The notes beneath the pieces were generated by a model. It made no database searches. It saw only the letters and a program-made list of their open reading frames with translations, and was not told the origin of the DNA. A DNA stretch of 64,000 nucleotides from Sphingosinicella microcystinivorans (GTDB taxonomy: Bacteria > Pseudomonadota > Alphaproteobacteria > Sphingomonadales > Sphingomonadaceae). How positions within the stretch are numbered: position 1 is the first letter of the stretch; each line of letters starts with the position of its first letter. A program made the position numbers and the translations under genes. The stretch covers positions 310,001-374,000 of the forward strand of contig NZ_RBWX01000008.1 of the NCBI RefSeq assembly GCF_003634215.1, given 5' to 3'. This document shows positions 36,335 to 45,816 of this stretch, piece after piece.

Positions 36335-37192
36335 ATGGAATCCAGCAACATCTGCACGCTGACGCTGTCGTGCGCCGACAAACCCGGCCTCGTCGCCGCA
36401 GTCGCCACGCTGCTCGCGGAGAGCGGCGGCAACATCCTCGATGCGCAGCAGTTCAACGATCAGCTCACCGAGCGCTTCTTCATGCGCGTCGTCTTCGATC
36501 TCGACGCATCGGCGCAGCCGGGCTTCAAGGCGCGCTTCTCAGCGCTCGCGAACCAGCACAGCATGGACTGGCGTGTGCGCGCCGCCGCCGAGAAGATGCG
36601 CGTACTACTGCTCGTCTCGAAGTTCGATCACTGCCTCACCGATCTGCTCTATCGCCAGCGCATCGGCGAGCTGGAGATGGATGTGGTCGGCATCGTCTCA
36701 AACCACCCGCAGGATGCGATCGCCCCGATCAACAATGGCATTCCCTTCCACCATCTGCCGATCACGAAGGACACGAAGCCCGCGCAGGAAGCCGCGATCA
36801 AGCGCATCGTCACAGATAGCGGCGCCGAACTCGTCGTGCTCGCCCGCTACATGCAGATCCTGTCGGACGATTTCGCTGCGTTCCTCACGGGGCGCTGCAT
36901 CAATATCCACCACAGCTTCCTGCCCGGCTTCAAGGGCGCCAAGCCCTATCATCAGGCGCATGCGCGGGGCGTGAAGATCATCGGCGCGACCGCGCATTAC
37001 GTGACCGCCGATCTCGACGAAGGCCCGATCATCGCGCAGGACGTCGAGCACATCAGCCATACGGACACGCCCGACGATCTCGTCCGCAAGGGCCGCGACA
37101 TCGAGCGCCGCGTGCTCGCCCGCGCGGTCCGCTACCATCTGCAGGACCGCGTGTTGCTGAACGGCGCCACCACGGTGGTTTTCCGCGACTAG
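36335..37192 (+). CDS. purU: Formyltetrahydrofolate deformylase
   Basis: Hydrolyses 10-formyl-THF to formate and THF. The 285-residue protein has an N-terminal ACT domain ([20 protein letters not shown]) and a formyltransferase-like domain with [31 protein letters not shown] and [10 protein letters not shown]. Of two in-frame ATGs, 36335 has AGGGG at correct distance (8 bp); 36329 is also possible. It lies 25 bp after fdhD, so formate made by PurU can be used by the adjacent dehydrogenase. Confidence 0.95.
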   Translation: MESSNICTLTLSCADKPGLVAAVATLLAESGGNILDAQQFNDQLTERFFMRVVFDLDASAQPGFKARFSALANQHSMDWRVRAAAEKMRVLLLVSKFDHCLTDLLYRQRIGELEMDVVGIVSNHPQDAIAPINNGIPFHHLPITKDTKPAQEAAIKRIVTDSGAELVVLARYMQILSDDFAAFLTGRCINIHHSFLPGFKGAKPYHQAHARGVKIIGATAHYVTADLDEGPIIAQDVEHISHTDTPDDLVRKGRDIERRVLARAVRYHLQDRVLLNGATTVVFRD

Positions 37193-37256
37193 CCTCAATG
37201 GACTCGCTCCCCGAATCTCCATAGCCTTGCCGCTCATCCGGCAGCAGGAGCAGGCC

Positions 37257-37685
37257 ATGAAGATCGATCGCAAGGGTTCCGCGCACTGGGAAGGCGGCCT
37301 CAAGGATGGCCGCGGCAGCATCTCCACACAGAGCGGCGCACTCGACAAGCGCCCCTACGGCTTCGCCATGCGCTTCGAAGGAGTGCCCGGCACGAACCCT
37401 GAAGAGCTGATCGGGGCAGCGCACGCGGGCTGCTTCACAATGGCGCTGTCGCTGATCCTCGGCGAGGCGGAGCTGACGGCTGAGAGCATGGACACGACAG
37501 CCACGGTGACGCTCGAAAAGCTGGACAGCGGCTTCACGATCACCGCCGTTCACCTGAAGCTGGAGGCGAAGATCCCCGGCACGGACGACGCCGCGTTTCA
37601 GGAGCTTGCCGCCAAGGCCAAGGCGAACTGCCCGGTCTCGAAACTGATGAACGCCGAGATCACGCTCGACGCGGCGCTCGTCTGA
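37257..37685 (+). CDS. OsmC/Ohr family peroxiredoxin
   Basis: A 142-residue OsmC-fold protein that reduces organic hydroperoxides with two cysteines. The two sites are visible: NPEELIGAAHAGCFTMALS (first Cys near residue 59) and ANCPVSKLMNAEITLD (second Cys near 125). The start fits KIDRKGSAHWEGGLKDG, a common OsmC opening. It stands between purU and hrpB on the same strand, without evident functional link. Confidence 0.92.
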   Translation: MKIDRKGSAHWEGGLKDGRGSISTQSGALDKRPYGFAMRFEGVPGTNPEELIGAAHAGCFTMALSLILGEAELTAESMDTTATVTLEKLDSGFTITAVHLKLEAKIPGTDDAAFQELAAKAKANCPVSKLMNAEITLDAALV

Positions 37686-37701
37686 CTCTTAAAGGGCAGG
37701 C

Positions 37702-40134
37702 GTGAGCGACAGCCTGCCCATCCACGCCGTTCTCCCCGCACTGCTCGCGGCACTGCGTGCGCGTGCGTCCGCCGTGCTCGTCGCGCCGCCGGGCGCGGGC
37801 AAGACCACGGCAGTGGCGCCCGCGCTTATCGGCGAGCCGTGGTGCACGGGTCAGATTCTCCTGCTCTCCCCGCGCCGTCTCGCCGCCCGCGCCGCCGCCG
37901 AACGCATGGCGGAGATCGCGGGCGAACCCGTCGGCAGAACGATCGGCTACGCCACCCGGCTCGACAGCAAGCACGGCAAGGACACGCGCATCCTCGTTCT
38001 CACCGAGGGTATCTTTCGCAACCGCATCCAGGCCGACCCCGAACTCGTGGGCATCTCCGCCGTGCTGTTCGACGAAATCCACGAGCGCAGCCTCGATAGC
38101 GATTTCGGCCTCGCGCTCGCGCTCGACGCACAGGGCGCGCTTCGCCCCGACCTTCGCATCCTGCCCATGTCGGCAACGCTCGACGGCGCGCGCTTTTCGA
38201 AACTGCTGGACGGCGCCCCCGTCATCGAGAGCGAAGGCCGCAGCCATCCGCTTGATATCCGCTATCTCGGCCGCAGCGCCGAGCAGCGCATCGAAGATGC
38301 GATGGCCCCGGCCATTCGCCGCGCACTTGTCGAGGCCGAAGGCGATCTCCTCGCCTTCCTGCCCGGCGTCGCCGAGATCGAGCGCACCGCCGAGCGTTTG
38401 GAGGGAATCCCCGGCGTCGCGCTCCACCGCCTGCACGGCAGCCTCGATCCCGCCGCGCAGCGTGCCGCGATCCGCAAGGGCGCGCCCAGTACGCGCAAGG
38501 TGGTGCTCGCAACCAGCATCGCCGAAACCAGCCTCACCATCGACGGCGTCCGCATCGTCGTCGATTCGGGGCTCGCCCGCCGTGCCCGCTACGATCGCGG
38601 CGGCGGCATGACCCGCCTCGTCACCGAGCGCGCCAGTCAAGCCGCCGTCACGCAGCGCGCGGGCCGCGCCGCGCGACAGGCGCCGGGCGTGTGCTACCGT
38701 CTGTGGGAAGAGGCTGCGACGGCGGGAATGCCGCCGTTCGATCCGCCCGAAATTCTCGAAGCCGATCTCTCCGCGCTCGTTCTCGACTGCGCGATCTGGG
38801 GTGCCGCCGATCCGGCATCGCTGCGGTGGCTCGACCCTCCGCCCGCAGCAGCCGTTGCCGAAGCCCGCGAACGCCTGCGACTGCTGGACGCGCTCGACAC
38901 GGAGAACCGCCCGACACCGCACGGCCGCCGCATCGCCGAACTGCCGCTGCCCCCGCGCCTCGCACACATGATGCTCGCCGCCGCCCAGCGCGGCTGGGGC
39001 AAGACCGCTGCCGAGGTTGCGGTGCTTCTGTCGGAGCGCGGTCTCGGCGGGAACGATGTGGATATCGAAAACCGCCTCGCCCGCTGGCGCCGCGAGCGCG
39101 GCACCCGCGCCGACGCCGCGCGCGGCCTTGCCGGACGCTGGCAGCGCATGGCCGGCGGTGAGGGAGAAGGCCCCGTTGCCGCCTGCATCGCGCTCGCCTT
39201 CCCCGACCGCATCGCGAAGCGGCGCGGCAGCAGCGGCGAGGACTGGGCCTCGTCCGGCGGGCGCGGCTTCCGGCTCGACCCTGCCTCGCCCCTCGCCGCA
39301 CAAACGTATCTCGCGGTCGCCGAAGTGCAGGGCGCCGCCTCCGGCGCGCGCATCCTCGCCGCCGCCGCCATTGCGCCCGATCTCATCGAATCGCTGTTCG
39401 CGGACCGCATCGAAACCGTCCGCCGCGTCCGCGCCGACGGCGCGGGCGGTATCCTCGCGACGCGCGACCGCCGCCTCGGCAGCCTCGCTTTGTCGTCCGG
39501 GCAGGACGACAGCCCCGATCCCGCCGCCGTCACCGCCGCGCTTCTGGACGCCGCGCGCAAGGCCGGCGTCGCGGCATTGCCCTTTTCGGACCATGCTCGC
39601 GCACTGCAACGACGTACAACGTTCGCACGCCGCGTCGATCCTTCGATCGCGGGCATCAGCGACGACGCGCTCACCGCGGACATCGACGACTGGCTTCCGC
39701 CGCTCCTTGAAGGCAAACGCGCACTCGCCGCCGTCAGCGTGTCCGCACTCACACAGATGCTGGAGGCCCGCCTCGGCTGGGCCGGCAAGACCGCCGTAGA
39801 CCGCCTCGCCCCCGAAGCCTTCGTCTCACCGCTCGGCAGCCACCACGCCATCGACTATGCGGCAGAAGGTGGCCCGGCAGTCGAGCTTCGCGTGCAGGCG
39901 CTCTTCGGCCTCGCCGCGCATCCCGTGATTGCAGGGGACGTTCCGCTCGTCCTCCGCCTCACCTCGCCTGCGGGCCGCCCGATCCAGACGACGAAAGACC
40001 TGCCCGGCTTCTGGTCTGGAAGCTGGGCGGCGGTCGCCAAGGAAATGCGCGGACGCTATCCCCGGCACCCGTGGCCGGACGACCCGGCCGCCGCCGCGCC
40101 GACGCTCCGCACCAAGCGCGCAGACGCCCGCTAG
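37702..40134 (+). CDS. hrpB: ATP-dependent helicase HrpB
   Basis: An 810-residue DExH RNA-helicase-like protein. Walker A is APPGAGKTT (residues 30-38), motif II is DEIH in VLFDEIHERSLDSDFG, motif III is MSATLD, and motif VI is TQRAGRAARQAPG. The C-terminal HrpB-specific domain runs to PWPDDPAAAAP. A GTG start at 37702 fits; no nearby ATG gives an equivalent N-terminus. The cellular role of HrpB is poorly known, with links to mRNA or cell-envelope phenotypes. Its stop shares CTAG with the opposing gene. Confidence 0.95.
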   Translation: MSDSLPIHAVLPALLAALRARASAVLVAPPGAGKTTAVAPALIGEPWCTGQILLLSPRRLAARAAAERMAEIAGEPVGRTIGYATRLDSKHGKDTRILVLTEGIFRNRIQADPELVGISAVLFDEIHERSLDSDFGLALALDAQGALRPDLRILPMSATLDGARFSKLLDGAPVIESEGRSHPLDIRYLGRSAEQRIEDAMAPAIRRALVEAEGDLLAFLPGVAEIERTAERLEGIPGVALHRLHGSLDPAAQRAAIRKGAPSTRKVVLATSIAETSLTIDGVRIVVDSGLARRARYDRGGGMTRLVTERASQAAVTQRAGRAARQAPGVCYRLWEEAATAGMPPFDPPEILEADLSALVLDCAIWGAADPASLRWLDPPPAAAVAEARERLRLLDALDTENRPTPHGRRIAELPLPPRLAHMMLAAAQRGWGKTAAEVAVLLSERGLGGNDVDIENRLARWRRERGTRADAARGLAGRWQRMAGGEGEGPVAACIALAFPDRIAKRRGSSGEDWASSGGRGFRLDPASPLAAQTYLAVAEVQGAASGARILAAAAIAPDLIESLFADRIETVRRVRADGAGGILATRDRRLGSLALSSGQDDSPDPAAVTAALLDAARKAGVAALPFSDHARALQRRTTFARRVDPSIAGISDDALTADIDDWLPPLLEGKRALAAVSVSALTQMLEARLGWAGKTAVDRLAPEAFVSPLGSHHAIDYAAEGGPAVELRVQALFGLAAHPVIAGDVPLVLRLTSPAGRPIQTTKDLPGFWSGSWAAVAKEMRGRYPRHPWPDDPAAAAPTLRTKRADAR

Positions 40135-41114
40135 AGCTCCACCGTCGTCCCGAGGCCGAGCTTTTTCGCCTGCTCGAAGACGTACCAGCCCGCCGCGAGG
40201 TCCTGCACGATGTGGCCGAGCGATTTGTAGATGGTGATCTCGTCATCGCTGGTGCGCCCGGCGAGCGTCCCGCCAAACACCTCGCCGATTTCGCCGACGA
40301 CATGCGCGTCGTCCACCATGCCCGCCGCCTTCGCGTTCAGGAACTCGGCGCCCTGCGCGAGCACGCCGGGCCGGTAGTCGGCGATGAAGCGCGACGCCGC
40401 GACAAGGTCGTTCGCGATCTCCGCCGGCCCCGCGCGGCTCGAGCCGACGACGTTGATGTGCGTGCCAGGCTTCAGGTCGGCGCGTGCGAGGATCGGTTCC
40501 GCCGCTGCCGTCGTCGTGCAGATGATGTCCGCATCGCGAACGGCGCTCGCCACATCGGGCGCAGCTTCCGCATCAATACCAAGCGTCTCGCGCACGCGCT
40601 GCGCGAACCGATCCGCCTGCTCCGCGGAGCGCCCCCACACGCTGACGCCGGTGATTGGCCGCACGCAGCACACCGCCGCGACGTGCCGCCATGCCTGCTC
40701 CCCGTATCCGAGAATCGCGAGCCGTGACGGGCCCGGCCGCGCAAGCGCATCGGTCGCGGCAGCAGACGCAGCCGCCGTGCGGATCGCCGTGACCATACTG
40801 CCGTCGATGATTGCGACCGGCGCACCGCCTTCCGGCTCGAACAGCACGACAATGCCCTGGTGCGAGTGCTTGCCGAGCGCGAAATTGCCCGGATAGACGC
40901 TGACGATCTTGGCGCCGAACGTGCCGCCCAGCATTGCACCCGGCATCACGCCGAAAGCGTTTCCGCCGTTCAGGTCGACGATGTTGCGGAGCGGCTGCCG
41001 CGTTTCGCCCTGCGAAAGCGCCGCCATCGCCTCGCGCACAAGCCGGATGCAGTCTTCATAGCCGAGCAGGCGCTCGGTGTCGGCGGCCCCGACGATCATC
41101 AGCGGTGCGCTCAC
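40131..41114 (-). CDS. Ornithine cyclodeaminase / mu-crystallin family protein
   Basis: A 327-residue NAD(P)-dependent enzyme of the OCD/mu-crystallin family. Visible are the KIVSVYPGN and HQGIVVLFEPEGG substrate region, the IIDGSMVTAIRTAAASAAAT segment, and the Rossmann motif LAILGYGEQAWRHV near residues 131-144. Members act as ornithine cyclodeaminase, alanine dehydrogenase, ketimine reductase or proline-type racemase, and cannot be told apart from sequence alone. Last of a three-gene unit with a BASS transporter and an M19-like protein, coupled by ATGA; amino- or imino-acid catabolism is inferred. Confidence 0.88.
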   Translation of the reverse strand: MSAPLMIVGAADTERLLGYEDCIRLVREAMAALSQGETRQPLRNIVDLNGGNAFGVMPGAMLGGTFGAKIVSVYPGNFALGKHSHQGIVVLFEPEGGAPVAIIDGSMVTAIRTAAASAAATDALARPGPSRLAILGYGEQAWRHVAAVCCVRPITGVSVWGRSAEQADRFAQRVRETLGIDAEAAPDVASAVRDADIICTTTAAAEPILARADLKPGTHINVVGSSRAGPAEIANDLVAASRFIADYRPGVLAQGAEFLNAKAAGMVDDAHVVGEIGEVFGGTLAGRTSDDEITIYKSLGHIVQDLAAGWYVFEQAKKLGLGTTVEL

Positions 41115-41992
41115 GCGGACTCTCCGGCGGTACGCGCGCGAAACCAGCGGACGAGAAGCACGGCGTTCAGGATCATGGCGACTCCATAGATATTCTGGGT
41201 AACGGCAAGCGGCAGGCTGCCGAGCACAGTGAGGGTGAGGAAGGTAGCGAGTGTGACGTTCTGCACGCCAACCTCGATGGCCAGCGTCATGGCATCCCGG
41301 CTACCGACGCCGCAAGCACGGCCGATGCCAAGACCCACCGCCATCGCAGCGATGTTCATCGTCCAGACGGCGGGGCCGGCGCTCAACAGGTTAGCGAGCA
41401 CCATCTCCGCGCTGACACCGACGGCAAAGGCAATAACGCCGAACAGCACAATCATCGAAACAGGCCGCAGCCAGCCGCTCATCTTCCGCGCGGCGTCCGG
41501 CGCAAAGCGGCAAACGAGCATCCCGACGGCCACGGGCAGCACCGTGATCCGCGCCAGCTGCAGCATCGTGTCCGCCATGGAAAGCGCGGGCACGGTGCCC
41601 TCCAGCCCGAAGTGGCGCAGCCCCCATTGCAGCAACACGGGAATCGAAAACACGGTCACGATGCTCGACAACGCCGTCAGCACGACCGCCAGCGCCACGT
41701 TGCCGCGCGCGATGAAGGTCAGCGCGTTGGATGTCGTGCCCGCCGGGCAGATGCCGAGAATGAAAACGCCGAGCGCCAGTTCGGGCGGCAGGCCAAACAG
41801 GATTCCGATGGCAAGGCCGAGCAGCGGCATTGCCAGAAGCTGACCGGCGAGCCCGGCAAGCGGCGCGCGGCCATCCCGGAACACCTGCCCGAAATCGCCG
41901 AGCCGCAAGGTCAGCCCCATGCTGAACATGATGAGCATCAGACCCACGGGCACGAAGGTCGTGTTGATGAAAGCGATCATCGCGTCAGACAT
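41111..41992 (-). CDS. Bile acid:sodium symporter (BASS) family transporter
   Basis: A 293-residue protein with about nine to ten membrane spans. Typical BASS features are LMLIMFSMGLTLRLGDF near the N-terminus, GVFILGICPAGTTSNALTFIARGN (crossover region) and ALSSIVTVFSIPVLL. Despite the name, bacterial members carry organic acids, including pantoate and 2-keto acids. It overlaps both the M19-like gene (16 bases) and the OCD gene (4 bases), so it likely imports or exports a metabolite of that unit. Confidence 0.88.
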   Translation of the reverse strand: MSDAMIAFINTTFVPVGLMLIMFSMGLTLRLGDFGQVFRDGRAPLAGLAGQLLAMPLLGLAIGILFGLPPELALGVFILGICPAGTTSNALTFIARGNVALAVVLTALSSIVTVFSIPVLLQWGLRHFGLEGTVPALSMADTMLQLARITVLPVAVGMLVCRFAPDAARKMSGWLRPVSMIVLFGVIAFAVGVSAEMVLANLLSAGPAVWTMNIAAMAVGLGIGRACGVGSRDAMTLAIEVGVQNVTLATFLTLTVLGSLPLAVTQNIYGVAMILNAVLLVRWFRARTAGESA

Positions 41993-43173
41993 GGAATTTC
42001 CCCCGGCGTCTCTCTATGCGCCCACACGCGCTTCGCATAGGCGACGAAATTCGCGCCGAGGATTTTCTCGATGCGGGCTTCCGAATGCCCGCGCCGCCGC
42101 AGGCGGTCCGCGAGATCGTGGAACTGCGAAGGTCCGCGCAAGTCGATCACGAAGGGCAGCGTGTCGGGGTTCTCTCCCTTCGCGCCGATGCCCGCCGCGC
42201 GCCGGTCTGCGATTTCCTTCGCGATTTTCGCCTTGTAGGCACCCAGATCGTCAATCGTGGTGATGCCGCCATCGGTGCCGATGCCGACATGATCCTCGCC
42301 GCACACGTTCACGGCATGCTCGATATGCGCCACCACGTCATCGGCGGTCGCCTTGCTCGTCGGATTGAGGAACGGCATGAAATAGATGCCGACGAACCCG
42401 CCCCGCTCCGCGACCAGACGAAGCTCCGCATCGGTCTTGTTGCGCGGCATGTCGGTGAGCGCGCGGCATCCCGTGTGGTTGATCGAAATCGGCTGCTTCG
42501 AAACACGCGCGGCTTCAAGGCAGGTTTTTTCGCCGCTGTGCGACAGATCGACCATCACGCGGTTCGCATTCAACCGCTCCACAACCTCACGCCCGAATGG
42601 CGTCAGCCCCCGGTTTTCCGGCGCCATGGACCCGTCACCCACTGCATTTTCCGGATTATAGGTAAGCTGGATGATCCGGACGCCGAGATCGGCAAACACG
42701 TCGACGCGGCTCGCATCGCTGCCCAGCATCGTCGTGTTCTGGAAACCGTAGATGAGCCCGATGCGGTTTTCGCGTTTCGCGCGCAAAATGTCGTCCGCGC
42801 GTTCGATCTTCAAGAGATCGCTCGGATAGCGGCGCGCCACCGCGTCCCAGTGCGCGATCTCGCGCACGGTCTGCTCGAAAGGCTCCTTCGGGCCGAAGAC
42901 ATGCCCAAGGGTGAGATTGACAGCGGTTAGTCCGGAAGCGCGCGCATCGTCTATTACGCGCTGGTCGATCACGGCATCGGTGGATGTCCATCCGGAGGCT
43001 TCGGTTTTCTCGGGGGATTCGATATTCGGATTGTAAAGGCCGCCGAGCGCATTCACCACGATGGTGCTGGAACGCACGCCCTTCTCGGTTGCAAAGACCG
43101 GGCGGGCAGCAAGCAATGCGGCGCCCGCACTGCCGAGCGCGAGCAATTCACGCCGATTGAAACCTGAAACCAT
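41977..43173 (-). CDS. Tat-exported M19 family protein with altered metal site (second)
   Basis: A 398-residue renal-dipeptidase-family protein with a Tat-like leader (FNRRELLALGSAGAALLA). His212 (DLSHSGEKT), His233 (SINHTGCRAL) and HVGIGTDGG are retained. As in the Tat M19 protein at 9990-11138, the HxD pair is absent (VVNALGG at residues 39-45 occupies its place), and the bridging Glu is Gln145 (YGFQNTTM). Two independent copies with the same changes indicate a distinct subfamily rather than decay. It is first of the unit with the BASS transporter and OCD-like enzyme. Confidence 0.84.
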   Translation of the reverse strand: MVSGFNRRELLALGSAGAALLAARPVFATEKGVRSSTIVVNALGGLYNPNIESPEKTEASGWTSTDAVIDQRVIDDARASGLTAVNLTLGHVFGPKEPFEQTVREIAHWDAVARRYPSDLLKIERADDILRAKRENRIGLIYGFQNTTMLGSDASRVDVFADLGVRIIQLTYNPENAVGDGSMAPENRGLTPFGREVVERLNANRVMVDLSHSGEKTCLEAARVSKQPISINHTGCRALTDMPRNKTDAELRLVAERGGFVGIYFMPFLNPTSKATADDVVAHIEHAVNVCGEDHVGIGTDGGITTIDDLGAYKAKIAKEIADRRAAGIGAKGENPDTLPFVIDLRGPSQFHDLADRLRRRGHSEARIEKILGANFVAYAKRVWAHRETPGEIPCLTR

Positions 43174-43244
43174 TCGCCGCTCCCGCGTTGCACTCGCCGG
43201 CGATAGAGCATGGCGAGCACAACGCGTAAAGCGTTACGGATCAA

Positions 43245-43532
43245 TCAATAAGCGGGCGGGTCACTCGCGGGGAAAGACTCGTCGACCGCCTGATCGACCT
43301 TGTCCCATTTGTCTGTGGGCTTGTCGCGCATCGACTCATGGCCGGCTGAACGTGTCGGATTCATGTTTTCCGGTTCGGCCTCTCCCTTCGCAAAGGCGGG
43401 CGCGTGCTCGGATGATTTCCTGCCGCGCAGCAACTTCCAACCGGCGAAGGCCGCGGCGGCGCCGAGGCCCGCGGCAATCCCGATCAGCCCTGCATTGTTT
43501 CGCGTATTTTCGCGCACTGCTGTCCCATACAT
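43245..43532 (-). CDS. Small membrane protein with SFPASDPP C-terminal motif
   Basis: A 95-residue protein: an N-terminal span (GLIGIAAGLGAAAAFAGWKLL), a basic RGRKSS boundary, a polar middle and the C-terminal stretch VDQAVDESFPASDPPAY. The last motif recurs at the ends of many otherwise unrelated small alphaproteobacterial proteins, and its role is unknown. It is monocistronic, between the M19 unit (starting at 43173) and mtnA on the same strand. No function is assigned. Confidence 0.72.
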   Translation of the reverse strand: MYGTAVRENTRNNAGLIGIAAGLGAAAAFAGWKLLRGRKSSEHAPAFAKGEAEPENMNPTRSAGHESMRDKPTDKWDKVDQAVDESFPASDPPAY

Positions 43533-43603
43533 GGCACTGGTCCTCCATTCGCGGATGCTCGATGTGAAAACGCTCTCCCGCAGAAGGCGTTCCCTCGGAT
43601 GCG

Positions 43604-44659
43604 TCAGGACGAAAGTGCGGCCGGAGCGATCAACCCCCGTTCTGTGATAAAACCTGTGACAAGGCGTGCAGGCGTCACGTCGAAAGCCGGGTTGTATGCA
43701 GGCGAAGCGGTAACCCGCACGGTGGTCTGCCCGTTCGCGCCGGGTCCGGAAAGCAGGGCAAGCTCGTCGGGATCACGCTCCTCGATGGGCACGTCCGCCC
43801 CCGTAGGCGTCATAGGATCGAACGTCGTGTAAGGCAGCGCCACGTAAAACGGCACGCCGTTGTCGTGCGCGGCAAGCGCCTTCAGGTAGGTGCCGATCTT
43901 GTTGCACACGTCGCCGTTCGCGGTGACGCGGTCGGTGCCGACGATGACGAGATCAACCTCGCCGCGCTGCATGAGGAGCCCGCCCGTATTGTCGGCGATC
44001 ACCGTATGCGGCACGCCGTGCCCGGCAAGTTCGAACGCGGTGAGCAGCGCGCCCTGGTTGCGCGGCCGCGTCTCGTCCACCCACACATGCACCGGCAGCC
44101 CTTCATCCTGCGCCAGATAGATCGACGCGGTCGCGGTGCCGTAGTCCACGGTGGCGAGCCAGCCCGGATTGCAGTGCGTCAGGATATTGAGCGTCCGGCC
44201 GGGATTCCGCGCATGGAGATCGCGCAGCAACTGGAGCCCGTGCGCGCCGATCGCGCGGTTGAGCGCCACGTCTTCGTCGCAAATCGCGTCGGCGCGCGCG
44301 AACGCTGCCTCACCGCGCATCGCCGCCGGAAGCGGACGCACCGCCTTCGCCACCTCATCGAGCGCCCAGCGCAAATTCACCGCCGTCGGCCGCGCTTCAG
44401 CAAGCAAGTGGTAAGCCGCGTCCAGCGCCGCATCAGACCCGTCCTCGGCAAGCGCCATCGCGAAACCATAGGCAGACGTCGCCCCGATCAGCGGTGCCCC
44501 ACGCGTCCACATCTCGCGTATGGCGCGCTCGGCATCCGCGGCGGAGCGCAGCTCCACCCACACGATCTCCCACGGCAGGCGGCGCTGATCGAGGATGCGC
44601 GCACCCTTGCCGTCCGCGGTGCGCGCGATCGAACGGCGGTGTTCGCCCTCCAGCCTCAC
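43604..44659 (-). CDS. mtnA: S-methyl-5-thioribose-1-phosphate isomerase
   Basis: Converts methylthioribose-1-phosphate to methylthioribulose-1-phosphate in methionine salvage. The 351-residue protein belongs to the eIF2B-related family: [21 protein letters not shown] at the N-terminus, the active Cys in [16 protein letters not shown], and the acid in [19 protein letters not shown]. It overlaps the mtnC stop by ATGA and is last of mtnB-D-C-A. Confidence 0.95.
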   Translation of the reverse strand: MRLEGEHRRSIARTADGKGARILDQRRLPWEIVWVELRSAADAERAIREMWTRGAPLIGATSAYGFAMALAEDGSDAALDAAYHLLAEARPTAVNLRWALDEVAKAVRPLPAAMRGEAAFARADAICDEDVALNRAIGAHGLQLLRDLHARNPGRTLNILTHCNPGWLATVDYGTATASIYLAQDEGLPVHVWVDETRPRNQGALLTAFELAGHGVPHTVIADNTGGLLMQRGEVDLVIVGTDRVTANGDVCNKIGTYLKALAAHDNGVPFYVALPYTTFDPMTPTGADVPIEERDPDELALLSGPGANGQTTVRVTASPAYNPAFDVTPARLVTGFITERGLIAPAALSS

Positions 44660-45279
44660 AGCGCGATCTCCGCAAACGAAGCCACATCGCCAGCGCCTGT
44701 TTCCCGGTCGACGAGGTAGGTCTTGAAGCCCGCCGCGCGCGCGGCCTCAATCTCGGGCACGCTGTCGGAGAGAAACAGAATCTCCTGCACCGGCAGACCG
44801 ATGTCGGCAGCGATGCGCCGGTACGACGCAGCCTCCTTCTTCGGCCCGGTCGTGGTGTCGAAATAGCCGGAAAACAGCGGCGTCAGGTCGCCTGCATTGC
44901 TGTACCCGAAGATCAGCTTCTGCGCCGCCACCGAACCCGACGAATAGACATAGAGCCCGATCCCCTCAGCGTGCCAGCGCCGCAGCGCCTCGGCGGCGTC
45001 GGGATAGACGTGCCCCTTCAGCGTACCGTCCGCATAGCCTTCCGCCCAGATCAGCCCCTGCAGCGTCTTGAGCGCGGTCTCCTTGCGATCCTCGTCGATC
45101 CAGCGCGTCAGCGTCTCCACGGGGTCGCCCGGCACATCCTTCAGGATCGGTGCGGCCTCGTGGGCGTGCGCCGCGATCCAGTCCGCCAGCCGCGCCCGCG
45201 CATAGGGGAACAGCGTGTCGGTCACGAAGGCGATGCTGCTCGTCGTGCCTTCGATGTCCGTGAGGATCGCTTTGACCAT
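44656..45279 (-). CDS. mtnC: Acireductone synthase (enolase-phosphatase E1)
   Basis: HAD-family enzyme (207 residues) that enolises and dephosphorylates 2,3-diketo-5-methylthiopentyl-1-phosphate. The nucleophile motif is [14 protein letters not shown], then [30 protein letters not shown] and [17 protein letters not shown]. It starts right after mtnD with no gap and overlaps mtnA by 4 bases. Confidence 0.95.
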   Translation of the reverse strand: MVKAILTDIEGTTSSIAFVTDTLFPYARARLADWIAAHAHEAAPILKDVPGDPVETLTRWIDEDRKETALKTLQGLIWAEGYADGTLKGHVYPDAAEALRRWHAEGIGLYVYSSGSVAAQKLIFGYSNAGDLTPLFSGYFDTTTGPKKEAASYRRIAADIGLPVQEILFLSDSVPEIEAARAAGFKTYLVDRETGAGDVASFAEIAL

Positions 45280-45816
45280 TCAGGCGAGCGCCGGTTCGTG
45301 GCGCGGGAAGCGGTCGGCGATATCGTCGCCGGTGAAGTGCGCCACCCAGCCTTCGGGATTGATGAACAGGCGGATCGCCGTGAAGCGCGGGCTCGGCCCC
45401 ATGTCGAACCAGTGCCGCATCCCCGCAGGCACGGCGATGAGGTCGCCCTTCGTGCACAGCATGTTGAACACGCGCCCGTCCTCGTGGAGCGTGAACAGGC
45501 CTTCACCGTCCACGAAGAAGCGCACCTCGTCCTCCATGTGGCGGTGCTCCGAAAGGAATTTTTGCCGGAACACGGCGCGTTCGGGATGGTCGGGCACCAT
45601 GCTTGCCACGTCCACGGCCTGATAGCCTCCGATCGCCTTCAGCCTCTCGATCTCCTCGGCATAGGCCGCGAGCGTATCGTCACCGGCATCTCGCGTCGGC
45701 CAGCGCTCGAAGCGCACGCCGATCGCATCCAGTGTTTTCGCGATTTCGTCGGGATCGGCGGTTTCCAGAAGCGGGCGCTCGGGCGCGTCCTCCGCATAAA
45801 CGGCAAGATGACTCAT
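45280..45816 (-). CDS. mtnD: Acireductone dioxygenase
   Basis: Cupin metalloenzyme (178 residues) that cleaves acireductone to the methionine precursor KMTB and formate (iron form), or to methylthiopropionate, formate and CO (nickel form). Metal ligands lie in HRHMEDEVRFFVDG, with a further His in AGMRHWFDMG. The ATG at 45816 overlaps the mtnB stop (ATGA). The iron reaction releases formate, which the formate dehydrogenase upstream could oxidise. Confidence 0.95.
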   Translation of the reverse strand: MSHLAVYAEDAPERPLLETADPDEIAKTLDAIGVRFERWPTRDAGDDTLAAYAEEIERLKAIGGYQAVDVASMVPDHPERAVFRQKFLSEHRHMEDEVRFFVDGEGLFTLHEDGRVFNMLCTKGDLIAVPAGMRHWFDMGPSPRFTAIRLFINPEGWVAHFTGDDIADRFPRHEPALA

